The notes under the pieces were generated by a model. The model ran no database searches. It was not told where the DNA came from and saw only the letters and a program-made list of their open reading frames with translations. From NCBI GenBank assembly GCA_942492855.1, contig OW818647.1:2790001-2854000 (forward strand): a stretch of DNA of 64,000 nt. The letters run 5' to 3'. Source of the stretch: G963677485 sp942492855 (lineage in GTDB: Bacteria > Armatimonadota > HRBIN16). Of the stretch, positions 42,029 to 51,881 are shown one piece after another (the stretch's first letter is position 1; every line of letters starts with the position of its first letter). The position numbers and the translations under genes were made by a program.

Positions 42029-45000
42029 ATGCTCAATCGCCTGCTCGCTTTATGCGCCATGCTTACTCTGCTTTCCACCAGCGCACTCTCGGCACCGGAC
42101 TACATCTGGCGCGAGGCAGAAACCGCCGACACAGCCAGCTTCGCGATGCAGGCAACGCCCGGATCGCCGGAGTTCAGCGGGGGACAGTGGCTGAAGGAGG
42201 GCATCCCCGATGGGGGTACGCTAAGCTATAAGCTCAATGTGCAGAAAGCCGGCGATTACCACTTGTGGCTGCGCATCGGCATGGAGTTCATCCGCGCGAA
42301 CACGCAGTGGTGTATCGATGGTGGCGAGTGGAGGACCATCGGCCCCAACGACCTGACCACCAACCTGACAGGCATCTGGTATTGGGCGGAGCTTTCGTGG
42401 ATGAACGCCGGTGTGGTCAACCTCAATGCGGGCACGCATGAGCTGGAAGTAAAGTTCGGGCCGAAAACGGGCGATAACATGGTGGCGGCGTTTGACTGCT
42501 TCTGTCTGGTGCAGGGCGACTGGGTTCCCGATGGCTCACTGAAGCCGGGTGAGCAGCCGAGTGCAGAACTCGACAAGCAGGCTGCGGCGCAGATATTCCG
42601 CTTCCCCGATACCGCGGTATCCACCCCAGGCGAACGGCAGAGCCTCTCGTTAAACGGTTTGTGGCAGGTGGCACGGCACGACGACCTCGACATGAACAAA
42701 GACCGTTACGAACCGGTGCGCGACTTCCCAGCGGAACCGCGGTGGCGCGGCATCAACATCCCCAGCGACTACGCCAGCCAGGTTTCGGCTTTCAAGCTGG
42801 GACACCGCGTCTGGTTCCGCACCAAAGTCGACATCCCTGCCAGCATGCCTGGACGCAGCTTCATGCTGGACTTCGCGGGCACGAACTGGATCGCCTCTGT
42901 GGTGGTGAACGGCCAGTTCATGGGATGGCGGAAGTCCACCCGCGTGCCGTGGCAGTGCGACATCACGAAGGGCATCAAACCCGGGCAGACGAACGAGATA
43001 TGGGTCGGCATCAAAGACTTCTACTATTCGATTGACAATGACAACCTAAACAAGTCGCGCAACATCCCGTTGGACGCCATCCGCCAATGGCCCCCTCATT
43101 TTGTGGCACCCATCATGCCGTCGACCAAGGGTGACGCTGATGGAGCGATGTGCGGCATCACCGATCCCGTGAGCTTGGTCGTAGCAGGAGCTCCCGCGTA
43201 TGTGTCCGATGTATTCGTGAAGACGACGGTCACCGACGCGCTGTTCAAGCCAACCAACAAGAAGATCACCGCTGAGATCACGCTAACCAACCCCACCGAT
43301 CAGGACGCGATCGTGACAGTGAGCGCGGAGGCGGTGTTCGCGGGGAGCGGGAATAGCGAAAAGTCGCTGGCTCCTGTCAGCGTGACGGTGCCTGCCGGTA
43401 AGTCACAGATGGTGACTCTCAGCGGACCCTGGCCCGAGGCGAAACTCTGGTGGCCTCAGCAGAGCCCGGCCAATCTGTATACGTTGCGCACATCGGTCGC
43501 GATGAGCGGTAAAGTGGTTGATGTCCACGAACAACCCTTCGGCTTCCGCGAAGTAAAGATTGATGGCAAGTATATCCGCATCAACGGTCTACGGCGCAAT
43601 TTCTGGAACCTACTGGGTGGGTTATCTGGCTCTAACGATGCTCAGAGGCTGGCCAACTTTCATGCCGGAAACAACCGCTTCGAGCGGTTTGGTGCCGACA
43701 TCAACGGCCAAATCCCATCATCGCACAGGCGAGAGCAACTCGAGTGGGCTGACAAACACGGTATTCCAGGACGGCTCTCCACGATGATCGATGGCATGTC
43801 CATCACATACACGCTGGAGAATCAAACCACATGGGAGAACTTCAAGGAGCACATCGATCAGGTAGTGCGGAACTACCGCAACCATCCCTCGGTCATCGTG
43901 TATAGCCTGGAGAATGAGCTGCTGTTCATCAACGGCGCACTCACGCGGGATGCGAAAGGCATGGATTTGGTCGAAGAGAACGCGCAGAAATACATGGTGG
44001 AGACCGCCCACCAACTCGACCCCACCCGGCCGGTGATGTTTGATGGCGGTGGTGCCTTTAAGAACAACACGGTGGACATCTGCTGCACCCACTACGCCGA
44101 GGACGGGTTTCATCCGGACAACGCCTTCCCGATGGACAAGATCATCAGCCAGAGCCGCTGGAGCTGGGACATGAAGCGGCCCTACAGCGCGGGTGAGGTC
44201 GCCTACTTCTCGGGTAATAACTCCGACCACGCCTGGATCGGCGGGGAGCTGGCCTCCACGGGAAAAGTGGGGGCGATCAAGTCCTACGCCAAATATCTGA
44301 AGTATCTATTTGAGCGCTACCGATGGAATGATGTGGCGATGATCTGCCCGTGGACCGGCATGGCTGGCGCCGAAGAGTGCTGGAATGCCATGAACGAGAT
44401 CGCCGCCTTTACGCGGGAGTATAACAGCAGCTTCTTCGGCGGGGAGAAGATGACGCGCACGGTGAAGGTGTTCAACGACACCTTCTCAACCGACCCCCTC
44501 AGCTTCACGTGGAAATTGATGGCCAACGGCAAGCTGGTCGGCAGCGGGACACAGCAGCTCAGTATCGAGCCGGGTTTCGCGAAGCAGTTGACCATTAGCT
44601 GTGTCACGCCGAAAGTGACTGCGCGTGTCAACAGTCAGCTCATTCTTCAGGCCACCCAGAAGGGGGCGAAGCCCTTCAAGGACGTGAAGCCAGTGGCGTT
44701 CTTCCCACGGGTGAAGGGCGTGAAGCTGAGCCGCAGCCTGTATGTGATTGAAAGCAAGGGTGTGACCAGTAAGATTCTTGCCAGCCTGGGCATCATCGCC
44801 AAGCCGGTGAAAGGCGTGGCGGGTATCAAACCCGGTGGTATCGTGCTGGTGAGATCCAATGCTGTGGCAGACAAACAGCCCATCAATGACCTGATGTCAT
44901 ATGCCCAGAGCGGTGGACGTGTGGTGATTCTGGAGCAGGACCAGCCGATCCTGGGTGACCGGTTCGGCACCCCGCTGACCATCGGGAAGGGACTCGACAA

Positions 45001-46477
45001 GAACCCCTACAGCGCCAATTTTGCGTTTGCACAGCAGGGCACCAAACTGTTGGACGGTCTGGATAACCTGACATTATCGAACTGGGTAGGGTTTGGTTCA
45101 ACCAGCAAGACGGTCTGGGAGAAGAGCTCTGGTGCCGCCCGGTCCTGGATCACCTGTGGGCCAGCACTGAACGGCTCCACGCTGATCGAAATGCCGAAGG
45201 GTAAAGGCGAGGTGATCGCCACGCAGATGCGGGTGGGTGAGCTGTTGATGGTGGAACCAGCGGCTCAGTTGCTGCTGGCCAACATGCTCAAACGGGCTGA
45301 TACCTACGCAAGGCCGTCGGCAACGGTGGGGGTCTACACCCCTGATAGTACGGAGATAGGCGAGTTCATCGCCGGTCTGGGTTGCCAGCAGAAGAAGCTG
45401 GCTAAGCTGTCCGAGGGACTGAATGTGAAAGCAACGCCGGTATTGGTGGTCCATGCGTCGAGAGCAGGTCTTGAAGCGCTCAGTGCGGCTAAGTCCCAGC
45501 TCGATGCATACACACAAGCAGGCGGCTATGTCATGATGTTTGGCTTGCAGCCAGACGGTCTGGCACAGTATAACAAGCTGCTGGGCACTCAGCATGTGAT
45601 GCGCGAGTTCCGCAGGGAGTCTGTGCAGCTCATCGACGATCCGCTGATGGCCGGGGTCAGCAGCTCCGACCTGTCGCAGTTCACCGATCAGGTCATCGCC
45701 CCATGGTCAGGGCAGCGCAACGTCTCGCGGGATGTTTTCAGCTACTGCCTGGACGGTGAGGACATAGCTCCGTTCTGCTTCGGGGCACCCAACCCGGACT
45801 ACCCTGAGATGAACGGCGGGGGAGCGTATAATCTGGTCAACGGGCTGTTCAACGCCGACATGTGGTGGTACATCGACCAGATCAGTTACGACCCGACCAT
45901 ACCCGAGAACGAGCTGGTCAGCTTCAAGCTACCGGTGAGCAGCAAGCTGAAGTCGATCACCATCTGGAACAACAAGAACTACGACACGGTGAAGGAGTGC
46001 GATATCCGCTTGAACGGCCAATCGGTCAAGAGGGTGGAGCTGCCGGATTCGTATGATGCAGTGGAGGTGCCCTTAGGTGGTGCCTCCGCCAGCACACTCA
46101 CGCTGACATCGCTGAGCACGCGCGTTCATGGCACCTCCAAGCTGGTTGGGTTGGATGAAGTGAAGATACTGCGGGAGTTGCCGGATTGGTATAAGGGGCG
46201 GGTCTATCCGTTGGTCAACAGCGGGGGACTGATCCGTTATCCCCGCGGCAAAGGTGGGTTCGTGTTGAACAACCTGAAGCTGGATACACCGGCTCGCCAA
46301 GACTTCCCAGAGAACCTGGCCAAGAAGCGGCGCATCACCTCCGTGCTGCTGCAGAACCTGGGCGTGGCCTTCAACAGCGAGGATGCGGCAAAGCAGGAGG
46401 GCCAACAGCTTGGGCCTAACGGGCTGCCGATCTACATCCCACCCACCGGCAGAGCCAACCTGGGCGAGAAGGAGTAA
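42029..46477 (+). CDS. Giant secreted GH2-like glycoside hydrolase
   Basis: About 1482 aa from the ATG at 42029 (GAGG upstream); an ATG at 42014 and a GTG at 41969 are in frame but poorer. Signal peptide LLALCAMLTLLSTSALSA. A CBM-like jelly roll follows (IWREAETADTASF to about 170). About 200-370 form the GH2 sugar-binding domain (SLNGLWQVARHDD, HRVWFRTKVDIP, NWIASVVVNGQFMGWRK), then an immunoglobulin-like domain and the TIM barrel: VYSLENE holds the likely acid/base Glu630, and SAGEVAY the candidate nucleophile Glu723. A class I amidotransferase-like section (about 900-1220) and a C-terminal beta domain complete the protein. Beta-galactosidase or beta-glucuronidase-type action is likely, substrate uncertain. 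Confidence 0.85.
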   Translation: MLNRLLALCAMLTLLSTSALSAPDYIWREAETADTASFAMQATPGSPEFSGGQWLKEGIPDGGTLSYKLNVQKAGDYHLWLRIGMEFIRANTQWCIDGGEWRTIGPNDLTTNLTGIWYWAELSWMNAGVVNLNAGTHELEVKFGPKTGDNMVAAFDCFCLVQGDWVPDGSLKPGEQPSAELDKQAAAQIFRFPDTAVSTPGERQSLSLNGLWQVARHDDLDMNKDRYEPVRDFPAEPRWRGINIPSDYASQVSAFKLGHRVWFRTKVDIPASMPGRSFMLDFAGTNWIASVVVNGQFMGWRKSTRVPWQCDITKGIKPGQTNEIWVGIKDFYYSIDNDNLNKSRNIPLDAIRQWPPHFVAPIMPSTKGDADGAMCGITDPVSLVVAGAPAYVSDVFVKTTVTDALFKPTNKKITAEITLTNPTDQDAIVTVSAEAVFAGSGNSEKSLAPVSVTVPAGKSQMVTLSGPWPEAKLWWPQQSPANLYTLRTSVAMSGKVVDVHEQPFGFREVKIDGKYIRINGLRRNFWNLLGGLSGSNDAQRLANFHAGNNRFERFGADINGQIPSSHRREQLEWADKHGIPGRLSTMIDGMSITYTLENQTTWENFKEHIDQVVRNYRNHPSVIVYSLENELLFINGALTRDAKGMDLVEENAQKYMVETAHQLDPTRPVMFDGGGAFKNNTVDICCTHYAEDGFHPDNAFPMDKIISQSRWSWDMKRPYSAGEVAYFSGNNSDHAWIGGELASTGKVGAIKSYAKYLKYLFERYRWNDVAMICPWTGMAGAEECWNAMNEIAAFTREYNSSFFGGEKMTRTVKVFNDTFSTDPLSFTWKLMANGKLVGSGTQQLSIEPGFAKQLTISCVTPKVTARVNSQLILQATQKGAKPFKDVKPVAFFPRVKGVKLSRSLYVIESKGVTSKILASLGIIAKPVKGVAGIKPGGIVLVRSNAVADKQPINDLMSYAQSGGRVVILEQDQPILGDRFGTPLTIGKGLDKNPYSANFAFAQQGTKLLDGLDNLTLSNWVGFGSTSKTVWEKSSGAARSWITCGPALNGSTLIEMPKGKGEVIATQMRVGELLMVEPAAQLLLANMLKRADTYARPSATVGVYTPDSTEIGEFIAGLGCQQKKLAKLSEGLNVKATPVLVVHASRAGLEALSAAKSQLDAYTQAGGYVMMFGLQPDGLAQYNKLLGTQHVMREFRRESVQLIDDPLMAGVSSSDLSQFTDQVIAPWSGQRNVSRDVFSYCLDGEDIAPFCFGAPNPDYPEMNGGGAYNLVNGLFNADMWWYIDQISYDPTIPENELVSFKLPVSSKLKSITIWNNKNYDTVKECDIRLNGQSVKRVELPDSYDAVEVPLGGASASTLTLTSLSTRVHGTSKLVGLDEVKILRELPDWYKGRVYPLVNSGGLIRYPRGKGGFVLNNLKLDTPARQDFPENLAKKRRITSVLLQNLGVAFNSEDAAKQEGQQLGPNGLPIYIPPTGRANLGEKE

Positions 46478-46481
46478 GAGG

Positions 46482-47276
46482 ATGGCAAAGCGCGTGCGGA
46501 AAAGCCGCATCATGACCACCGACGACTATATGCAGCAGCTCACACAGCTCTTTGACGCCAAGTTCCGCCGGCCTACGTCGTTTTACAACAACGGCTGCTG
46601 CGTCGGCGACGATGAAGCACGGCTGTTGATTGAAACACCAAGAGCAAGACTTACTGAAGAGGAGCTGAGCAGTCCCATCGATCACGCTTGCGGTTGTTTC
46701 GGCACATTCGAGCAGATGGCTTACTACGTGCCCAGGTTGATGGAGATTCTGAATGAATCGGAAGATGGATTTACACATGGGTGCCTCAACTTCAGCTTTT
46801 TCCGATTGCTGGTCAGGCATGAGCAGGAGTATCGTAAATTGGGGTTGTGGGACAGCATCGAAGATGCAATGAACAGCCTCTTTGTTGACCGCACTTCGGT
46901 GGTCGGAATGAAGAATTATGACTACATGATCAATGAGCAAATCATAGACGAGATGCTGCCCGGATTTTTCTTGCCAGTATTGTCGGCGCGTCAATCCACC
47001 ACAACTCCAGGGCAGACACAGTGGGATGAGTTCATCTTGCGATGGGCTGAAGACACCGATGCATGTCGGGTAATGCAATTGCTGGCTATGATCAAACGCT
47101 ATGGTAATGGCTATCTGTCAGATTGTCCTCCGCCAGAGGTGTTTTTAGCCAGACTTAGGGATAGAGATTACACCGCATCATTCCTCAAGCGTGCAGAACC
47201 TGCGGTAGCGTTCATTTCCATAGATTCATGGATGGATGAGGTGCAAGGTTGCCTTGAGTCATGGTCGGCTGTATAG
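46482..47276 (+). CDS. Unknown protein, tandem paralogue 1
   Basis: 264 aa from the ATG at 46482, preceded by AAGGAG and only 4 bp after the GH2-like stop; a longer in-frame reading overlaps that gene and is rejected. No recognisable domain, signal peptide or membrane segment. It is similar along its full length to the next gene: both begin with a basic tail then SRIMTTDDY, share LFDAKF, GCC, a CFGTFEQM...VPRLME segment, TQWDEFI, LKRAEPA and a C-terminal CLE-W--V. Mostly helical and acidic. Function unknown; tandem duplication suggests selection for divergence, as in immunity-type families. Confidence 0.7.
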   Translation: MAKRVRKSRIMTTDDYMQQLTQLFDAKFRRPTSFYNNGCCVGDDEARLLIETPRARLTEEELSSPIDHACGCFGTFEQMAYYVPRLMEILNESEDGFTHGCLNFSFFRLLVRHEQEYRKLGLWDSIEDAMNSLFVDRTSVVGMKNYDYMINEQIIDEMLPGFFLPVLSARQSTTTPGQTQWDEFILRWAEDTDACRVMQLLAMIKRYGNGYLSDCPPPEVFLARLRDRDYTASFLKRAEPAVAFISIDSWMDEVQGCLESWSAV

Positions 47277-47325
47277 TTATAGCTAGATACCGCCCAAAGC
47301 CAATCTGAGCAAAAGGAGTTAGGTA

Positions 47326-48111
47326 ATGACGAAGCACGTACCAAGCCGCATCATGACCACCGACGACTATATACAGCAGCTATCACAACTCTTTGACGCC
47401 AAGTTTCAGCGGCCTAAGTCGTTTCTCAATGAAGGATGCTGCGTCAGTGACGAGTCTGAACGGCTGTTGATGGAAACACCACGGGTACAACTGACAGAGC
47501 AAATGCTGTGTATGCCAATCGATCACTATGGTAGTTGCTTTGGCACTTTTGAGCAGATGTCCTACTTCGTGCCCAGGTTGATGGAGCTGTTGTATGAATC
47601 CGTAAACGGGTTCGAATATGGGATGCTCCACTACAGTTTTTTTCGGTTGTTGGTCGAAAATGAGCAGCAATATCGGGATATGGGGCTGTGGGATGTGATT
47701 GAAAACACTATGTATAGCATATTTGCCGATCGAACGTCCACTTTTGTTTTAACCGATGGCGACCACACAGTCGATTCGGATCTGCTAGAAGACATGCTGG
47801 AATACTTCTTCCAACCTTTGCTGCACAGCAAAGCAGGCATAAGCGGTCCCTGTATGACCCAGTGGGATGAATTCATCGCGAAGTGGGCTGATGTTGAGGA
47901 CCCTCATATGATAGCCCATCTCTTATCTATCGCCCGATGGCAGGTTATTGTTACTGACTGGAAATTGCCTGAGAGCTTCATGACGCGACTGAAAGACCAG
48001 GCGTATGCATCAGCCTTACTCAAGCGTGCAGAGCCTGCGTTGGTATCCATATCGGCAGAATATTGGTTGGAAGACGTGCAAGAGTGTCTCGAGGAATGGT
48101 GGGCTGTTTAG
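47326..48111 (+). CDS. Unknown protein, tandem paralogue 2
   Basis: 261 aa, 49 bp after paralogue 1 and plainly homologous to it over the whole length. AAAGGAGTTAGGTA lies just upstream of the ATG. Conserved blocks are RIMTTDDYIQQLSQLFDAKF, GSCFGTFEQMSYFVPRLMEL and the MTQWDEFIAKWAD region; the middle (residues 140-190) differs most. No known domain. The pair ends at a strong bidirectional terminator, so the genes may be co-transcribed with the GH2-like gene or from their own promoter. Confidence 0.7.
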   Translation: MTKHVPSRIMTTDDYIQQLSQLFDAKFQRPKSFLNEGCCVSDESERLLMETPRVQLTEQMLCMPIDHYGSCFGTFEQMSYFVPRLMELLYESVNGFEYGMLHYSFFRLLVENEQQYRDMGLWDVIENTMYSIFADRTSTFVLTDGDHTVDSDLLEDMLEYFFQPLLHSKAGISGPCMTQWDEFIAKWADVEDPHMIAHLLSIARWQVIVTDWKLPESFMTRLKDQAYASALLKRAEPALVSISAEYWLEDVQECLEEWWAV

Positions 48112-48133
48112 TTTGGGTGTGGCCACCTGAACA

Positions 48134-48180
48134 AAAACACCGTCTATATTGCATTCCGGTTGCAATATAGACGGTGTTTT
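48134..48180. terminator. Strong bidirectional terminator
   Basis: AAAACACCGTCTATATTGCA at 48134-48153 pairs perfectly with 48161-48180 over a 7-nt loop. The stem is 20 bp with A-run and T-run ends. Confidence 0.92.
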
Positions 48181-48254
48181 ACAGACTGTTAAGACATTGT
48201 ATCTAAAACACATATAGGTGTGTGGTCATCTTGCTGATTGACGAGGTGTGGTCT

Positions 48255-48806
48255 GTGTTTACTCTGAAACTCTCCGGTGGTACCGAGCTTAAACTGCTTC
48301 AGCTTCAAGATGCGGACGATCTCTACACGCTGGTGGACCACAACCGCGAGCATCTGCGGACATGGCTGCCTTGGGTAGATAAAACTTTGTCTGTGAGTGA
48401 CATAGAGACCTTTATCAACCGATCACTACGTCAGTATGCGGAAGAGGGTACGATCACGGCTGGGATATTCGATCGTGGCACTCTGGTGGGGGTGATTTCA
48501 CTCACGGTTCGGGAACCGGGGCGGCACGAGATCGGCTACTGGCTCGATAAAGACCACCAGGGCAGGGGAATCATGACAACCACCTGCAAGGCTTTGATAG
48601 AGTTCACATTCAATCACACGACCTCTCAGAGGATCGACATCCGCGTGGAGCCTGCCAACGGTCGAAGCAGGACGATCCCCGAACGTCTGGGATTCACATG
48701 CGAGTCCGTATACAAAGAACCCTCCGTACAAACCAATGACCCCGGACGCGAGCTAGTGACCTATGTGATGCTTAAGGAAGCATGGCTGAGATCACGAGCT
48801 ACCTGA
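48255..48806 (+). CDS. RimJ/RimL-type GNAT acetyltransferase
   Basis: About 183 aa from a GTG at 48255 (GAGG 8 nt upstream), giving a typical start MFTLKLSGGTELKLLQLQDA; a GTG at 48222 adds 11 residues. GNAT motifs: HEIGYWLDKDHQGRGIMTT is the acetyl-CoA loop (Q-x-R-G-x pattern), and RIDIRVEPANGRSRTIPERLGF the following beta-alpha unit. It may acetylate ribosomal protein N-termini or other amines. Its 3' end overlaps the convergent EEP gene by 15 bp. Confidence 0.88.
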   Translation: MFTLKLSGGTELKLLQLQDADDLYTLVDHNREHLRTWLPWVDKTLSVSDIETFINRSLRQYAEEGTITAGIFDRGTLVGVISLTVREPGRHEIGYWLDKDHQGRGIMTTTCKALIEFTFNHTTSQRIDIRVEPANGRSRTIPERLGFTCESVYKEPSVQTNDPGRELVTYVMLKEAWLRSRAT

Positions 48807-49496
48807 GTTGATGCCCACCCCGGACGCCAAAACAGGCCGGTGGTCGGAGGCCTGGCTGTTGACCACCGTCAGCTTCGATGCCGTGAGCTCGCGACTCGCC
48901 AGCATATAATCGATCCGGCAGTCGGGAGTATCAGACGGGAAGGTGAATTCGGCGTGACCGGCTTCCATGGCTAGATCACATACCCCCGTGAGGCTGATCA
49001 GCGTGCTGACGGCGGCGTGGTCGGCGGTTTCGTTGAGGTCGCCACAGAGTATTTTGGGCCCAGCGGTGGCGTTGATCGCGGCAGCAGTTTCACCAGCCTG
49101 CTTGATGCGCTCTTCGCCGTTCAAGCCCCAGTGAGTGCAGAACACGCTCAAATCACCCTGTTCAGAGGATAACTGCACACGGATCATGCCCCTCTGTTCG
49201 CCCACGCTGGGCAGCAGGTATCTATCGGATTGGAGAACCGGGTAGCGCGTTAATATCGCGATGCCGTAGCGGTAGTGCGGGAGGGGCAGAATGCCATGGA
49301 ACTCCGCATGCATCTCCAGTAGGCGGGCCAACTCAGCGGGCTGATCCCCGAACCCAACCCCGGCATCCCATTGCTCCACTTCCTGCAGACAGACAATGTC
49401 GGCTTGCGACGAACGGATGGTGTCGGCGATTCTCTCCACAGAGGGTATATCATCGATGCCCCGAGTTCCTCGGATATTGTAGGTCAGAATGTTCAT
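48792..49496 (-). CDS. Endonuclease/exonuclease/phosphatase family protein
   Basis: 234 aa. EEP fold motifs: TYNIRG at the start, DIVCLQEVEQ with the metal-binding Glu, YGIAILTRYPV, VFCTHWGLN, LCGDLNE, and the C-terminal SDHRPV. No signal peptide. The fold hydrolyses phosphodiesters in nucleic acids, lipids or small molecules; the substrate cannot be told here. Divergent from the alpha-galactosidase. Confidence 0.9.
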   Translation of the reverse strand: MNILTYNIRGTRGIDDIPSVERIADTIRSSQADIVCLQEVEQWDAGVGFGDQPAELARLLEMHAEFHGILPLPHYRYGIAILTRYPVLQSDRYLLPSVGEQRGMIRVQLSSEQGDLSVFCTHWGLNGEERIKQAGETAAAINATAGPKILCGDLNETADHAAVSTLISLTGVCDLAMEAGHAEFTFPSDTPDCRIDYMLASRELTASKLTVVNSQASDHRPVLASGVGINSGSS

Positions 49497-49530
49497 TTAA
49501 GCCTCCCATCGCTCTGTCGGAAATCCGTGA

Positions 49531-49565
49531 TTGTCGACAGTTCACAATTGCAATACAATGAACTG
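49531..49565 (+). promoter_or_regulatory. Promoter and operator-like inverted repeat upstream of the GH36 gene
   Basis: TTGTCG (49531-49536), 17-nt spacer, TACAAT (49554-49559). A perfect inverted repeat CAGTTCA (49538-49544) / TGAACTG (49559-49565) spans the spacer and -10, placed as for a repressor site. Confidence 0.5.
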
Positions 49566-49593
49566 AACTTCATTTATACAGGAGCATTATCAC

Positions 49594-51651
49594 ATGCATG
49601 ATACAGATATTCCGACAGGTTTTCCCAGTGATCACATCATGGCTGGGCCGGACGAGGTGACCCGACTGATGGGTTGGGCCAAGGAGGCTTTTGCCGGAGC
49701 AACCCCTGTTGCTGCATGTGACGCACTGCTCATTAAGCCGGCACGCTTCCCGTTCTCGTTCAAACTCAACGGTGTGTCCTCGTCGGAGATACTGGTCAGT
49801 TGGCATCATTACAGCCTGTGTAGTGAACAGGACGATAAGCTGCTGATTGACGCAGAGTGGTCTGACCCCATCACTGGGCTAACCATAACCGCTACAGTCA
49901 AGGTGTTTAAGAAGTTTGCGGCCATCGACTGGGTTCTGCAAATTGAGAACAAGGGTGGGGCAGACACACCCATCATTGAAGAAATCAAGACGGTAGACAT
50001 CACCCTAAACACCGATAGCCGCGAGTGCGCACCTGTGCTGCACCAACTTCATGGCGATTCGTGTGGAGGGCAGAGTTTCGCGCCTTTCGACACGGAGCTG
50101 TTCTGGCCAGGGCAGGTTCTCACCATGGCTCCCAGCGGCGGACGGCCGTCAAACGCCACAGCCTTCCCGTTCTTTGACTTCGAGTATGAGGGGCAGGGGG
50201 TCATCACCGCGATCGGATGGTCAGGGCAGTGGTCTGCGAGTTATCATCGGTCTGACGATAAGCTGCAGACCAGCTTTTGTGCGGGGCAGGAGCTGACGCG
50301 CTTGCAACTCCAACCCGGGGAGTCCATCCGCACACCGCGGGTGCTGCTGATGCCCTGGGCAGGTGATCGGGCTCAGGCGCATAACCGGTTCCGCCGTTTG
50401 ATGATGAGCGAGTATCTGCCCAGGCCAAATGGCCACTTGATCAACATGCCTGTGGTGTTGCAGACATTTGACCTGTATCACAACTTCTGTACCGACCATG
50501 TCGATTATGCCGACTGGGCGACCGAAGCGGGGCAGATTGAGGCTGTGGAGGCCGCCCACAAACTGGGCTGCGATACCTACTGGTTTGACGCGGGCTGGTT
50601 TGTAGGCGACTTCCCGGCGGGGGTCGGCAACTGGTTCTGCAAACCCAAGGAGTTTCCGAATGGGTTAACGCCGGTCAGCGACCGCTGTCATGAGCTGGGC
50701 ATGAAGTTTGTTCTGTGGTTTGAGCCCTGCCGTGTGGCACCAAATACACAGATTGCTAACGAACACCCCGAGTGGCTGCTGGGCGATGCGTTGTCAGACA
50801 GGCTGTTCAACCTTGGCATCCCTGAGGCCAGACGCTGGATGACAGATATGCTCTCAAGCCGCATCACAGAGTTCGGTGTGGATGTTTACCGCGAGGATTA
50901 CAACATCGATCCACTGGGTTTCTGGCGATCTAGCGACACCGCCAACCGGCAGGGCATGGCGGAGATACGGTTCATCGAGGGTCACTACGCGATGTGGGAT
51001 GAGCTGCTGGAACGGCACCCTGGCCTATGGATCGACAACTGTGCCAGCGGTGGTCGGCGCATCGACCTTGAGACCATCTCACGATCCGTGCCGCTGTGGC
51101 GCAGCGACACCGGCTGCTTTAGCGGACATCCTGAGTGGAACCAACTGCAGTCGGCGGCACTCAGCCAGTACCTGCCTCTGCACACCGCGTGCGGATGGAG
51201 CCATGATGCCTATACACTGCGCAGCTCCGCCACGTCCGGCGTGATCGTGCAGTTGCCGTATCATAGCGAGGGGTTCCCATACGAGGAGGCGCGGCAGGCC
51301 ATCGCTGAGGTGGAGCAGTGCCGGAAATACTGGTACGGTGATTTCTATAACCTGACTGGCGTCACCTCAACGGTCGATGACATGATCGCCTACCAGTTCC
51401 ACCGGGCAGACTTGGATGCAGGAGTGGTGTATGTCTACCGCAGGCAGCTCTGCCTCTACAGCGGGTTGGTTCTGACATTCCAGGGGCTCGATCCTGCTGC
51501 TGGCTATCAGCTAGAGGTGATCGATGACCACCGGCATATGGTGCAATCCGTGGAATGCACAGGCGCTCAGCTAATGGATGAGGGTTTCGGGGTTCGGCTA
51601 CCGAAGAGGTCGAGTTTGATCATTCGGTACCAACGGCTGACTTCTGGGTAA
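49594..51651 (+). CDS. GH36-family alpha-galactosidase
   Basis: 685 aa, cytoplasmic (no signal). An N-terminal beta-supersandwich (to about 290) leads to a (beta/alpha)8 barrel: YWFDAGWFVGDFP, KFVLWFEPCRV, and DVYREDYNIDP with the likely nucleophile Asp435. WIDNCASGGRRIDLE is a GH36 hallmark, and LWRSDT holds the likely acid/base Asp505. A C-terminal beta domain ends the protein. It cleaves terminal alpha-galactose from oligosaccharides. AGGAGCA lies upstream of the ATG. Single gene with its own promoter and an operator-like repeat. Confidence 0.92.
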   Translation: MHDTDIPTGFPSDHIMAGPDEVTRLMGWAKEAFAGATPVAACDALLIKPARFPFSFKLNGVSSSEILVSWHHYSLCSEQDDKLLIDAEWSDPITGLTITATVKVFKKFAAIDWVLQIENKGGADTPIIEEIKTVDITLNTDSRECAPVLHQLHGDSCGGQSFAPFDTELFWPGQVLTMAPSGGRPSNATAFPFFDFEYEGQGVITAIGWSGQWSASYHRSDDKLQTSFCAGQELTRLQLQPGESIRTPRVLLMPWAGDRAQAHNRFRRLMMSEYLPRPNGHLINMPVVLQTFDLYHNFCTDHVDYADWATEAGQIEAVEAAHKLGCDTYWFDAGWFVGDFPAGVGNWFCKPKEFPNGLTPVSDRCHELGMKFVLWFEPCRVAPNTQIANEHPEWLLGDALSDRLFNLGIPEARRWMTDMLSSRITEFGVDVYREDYNIDPLGFWRSSDTANRQGMAEIRFIEGHYAMWDELLERHPGLWIDNCASGGRRIDLETISRSVPLWRSDTGCFSGHPEWNQLQSAALSQYLPLHTACGWSHDAYTLRSSATSGVIVQLPYHSEGFPYEEARQAIAEVEQCRKYWYGDFYNLTGVTSTVDDMIAYQFHRADLDAGVVYVYRRQLCLYSGLVLTFQGLDPAAGYQLEVIDDHRHMVQSVECTGAQLMDEGFGVRLPKRSSLIIRYQRLTSG

Positions 51652-51681
51652 TACGGCGACGTGTTAATGATCCGGTAGAAA

Positions 51682-51724
51682 ATGGGCAGGAATGAAAATG
51701 CGTTGGCATATACTTCCTGCCCAT
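51682..51724 (+). terminator. Possible terminator after the GH36 gene
   Basis: ATGGGCAGGAA at 51682-51692 pairs with TTCCTGCCCAT at 51714-51724. Long loop and no clear T-run. Confidence 0.45.
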
Positions 51725-51881
51725 CCTGCTACAGCATCAGATGATTATTGTTATAAAACCTAGTAAATAGTGAAGATATCATTAACATATAACAAGGTAC
51801 ACTCATTATACAGTTTGCAGATAGCACTCTTGAGGAGCGGCTGTGCTGCAAGACTACCTAAGATTTGAAATGAGGCATACC

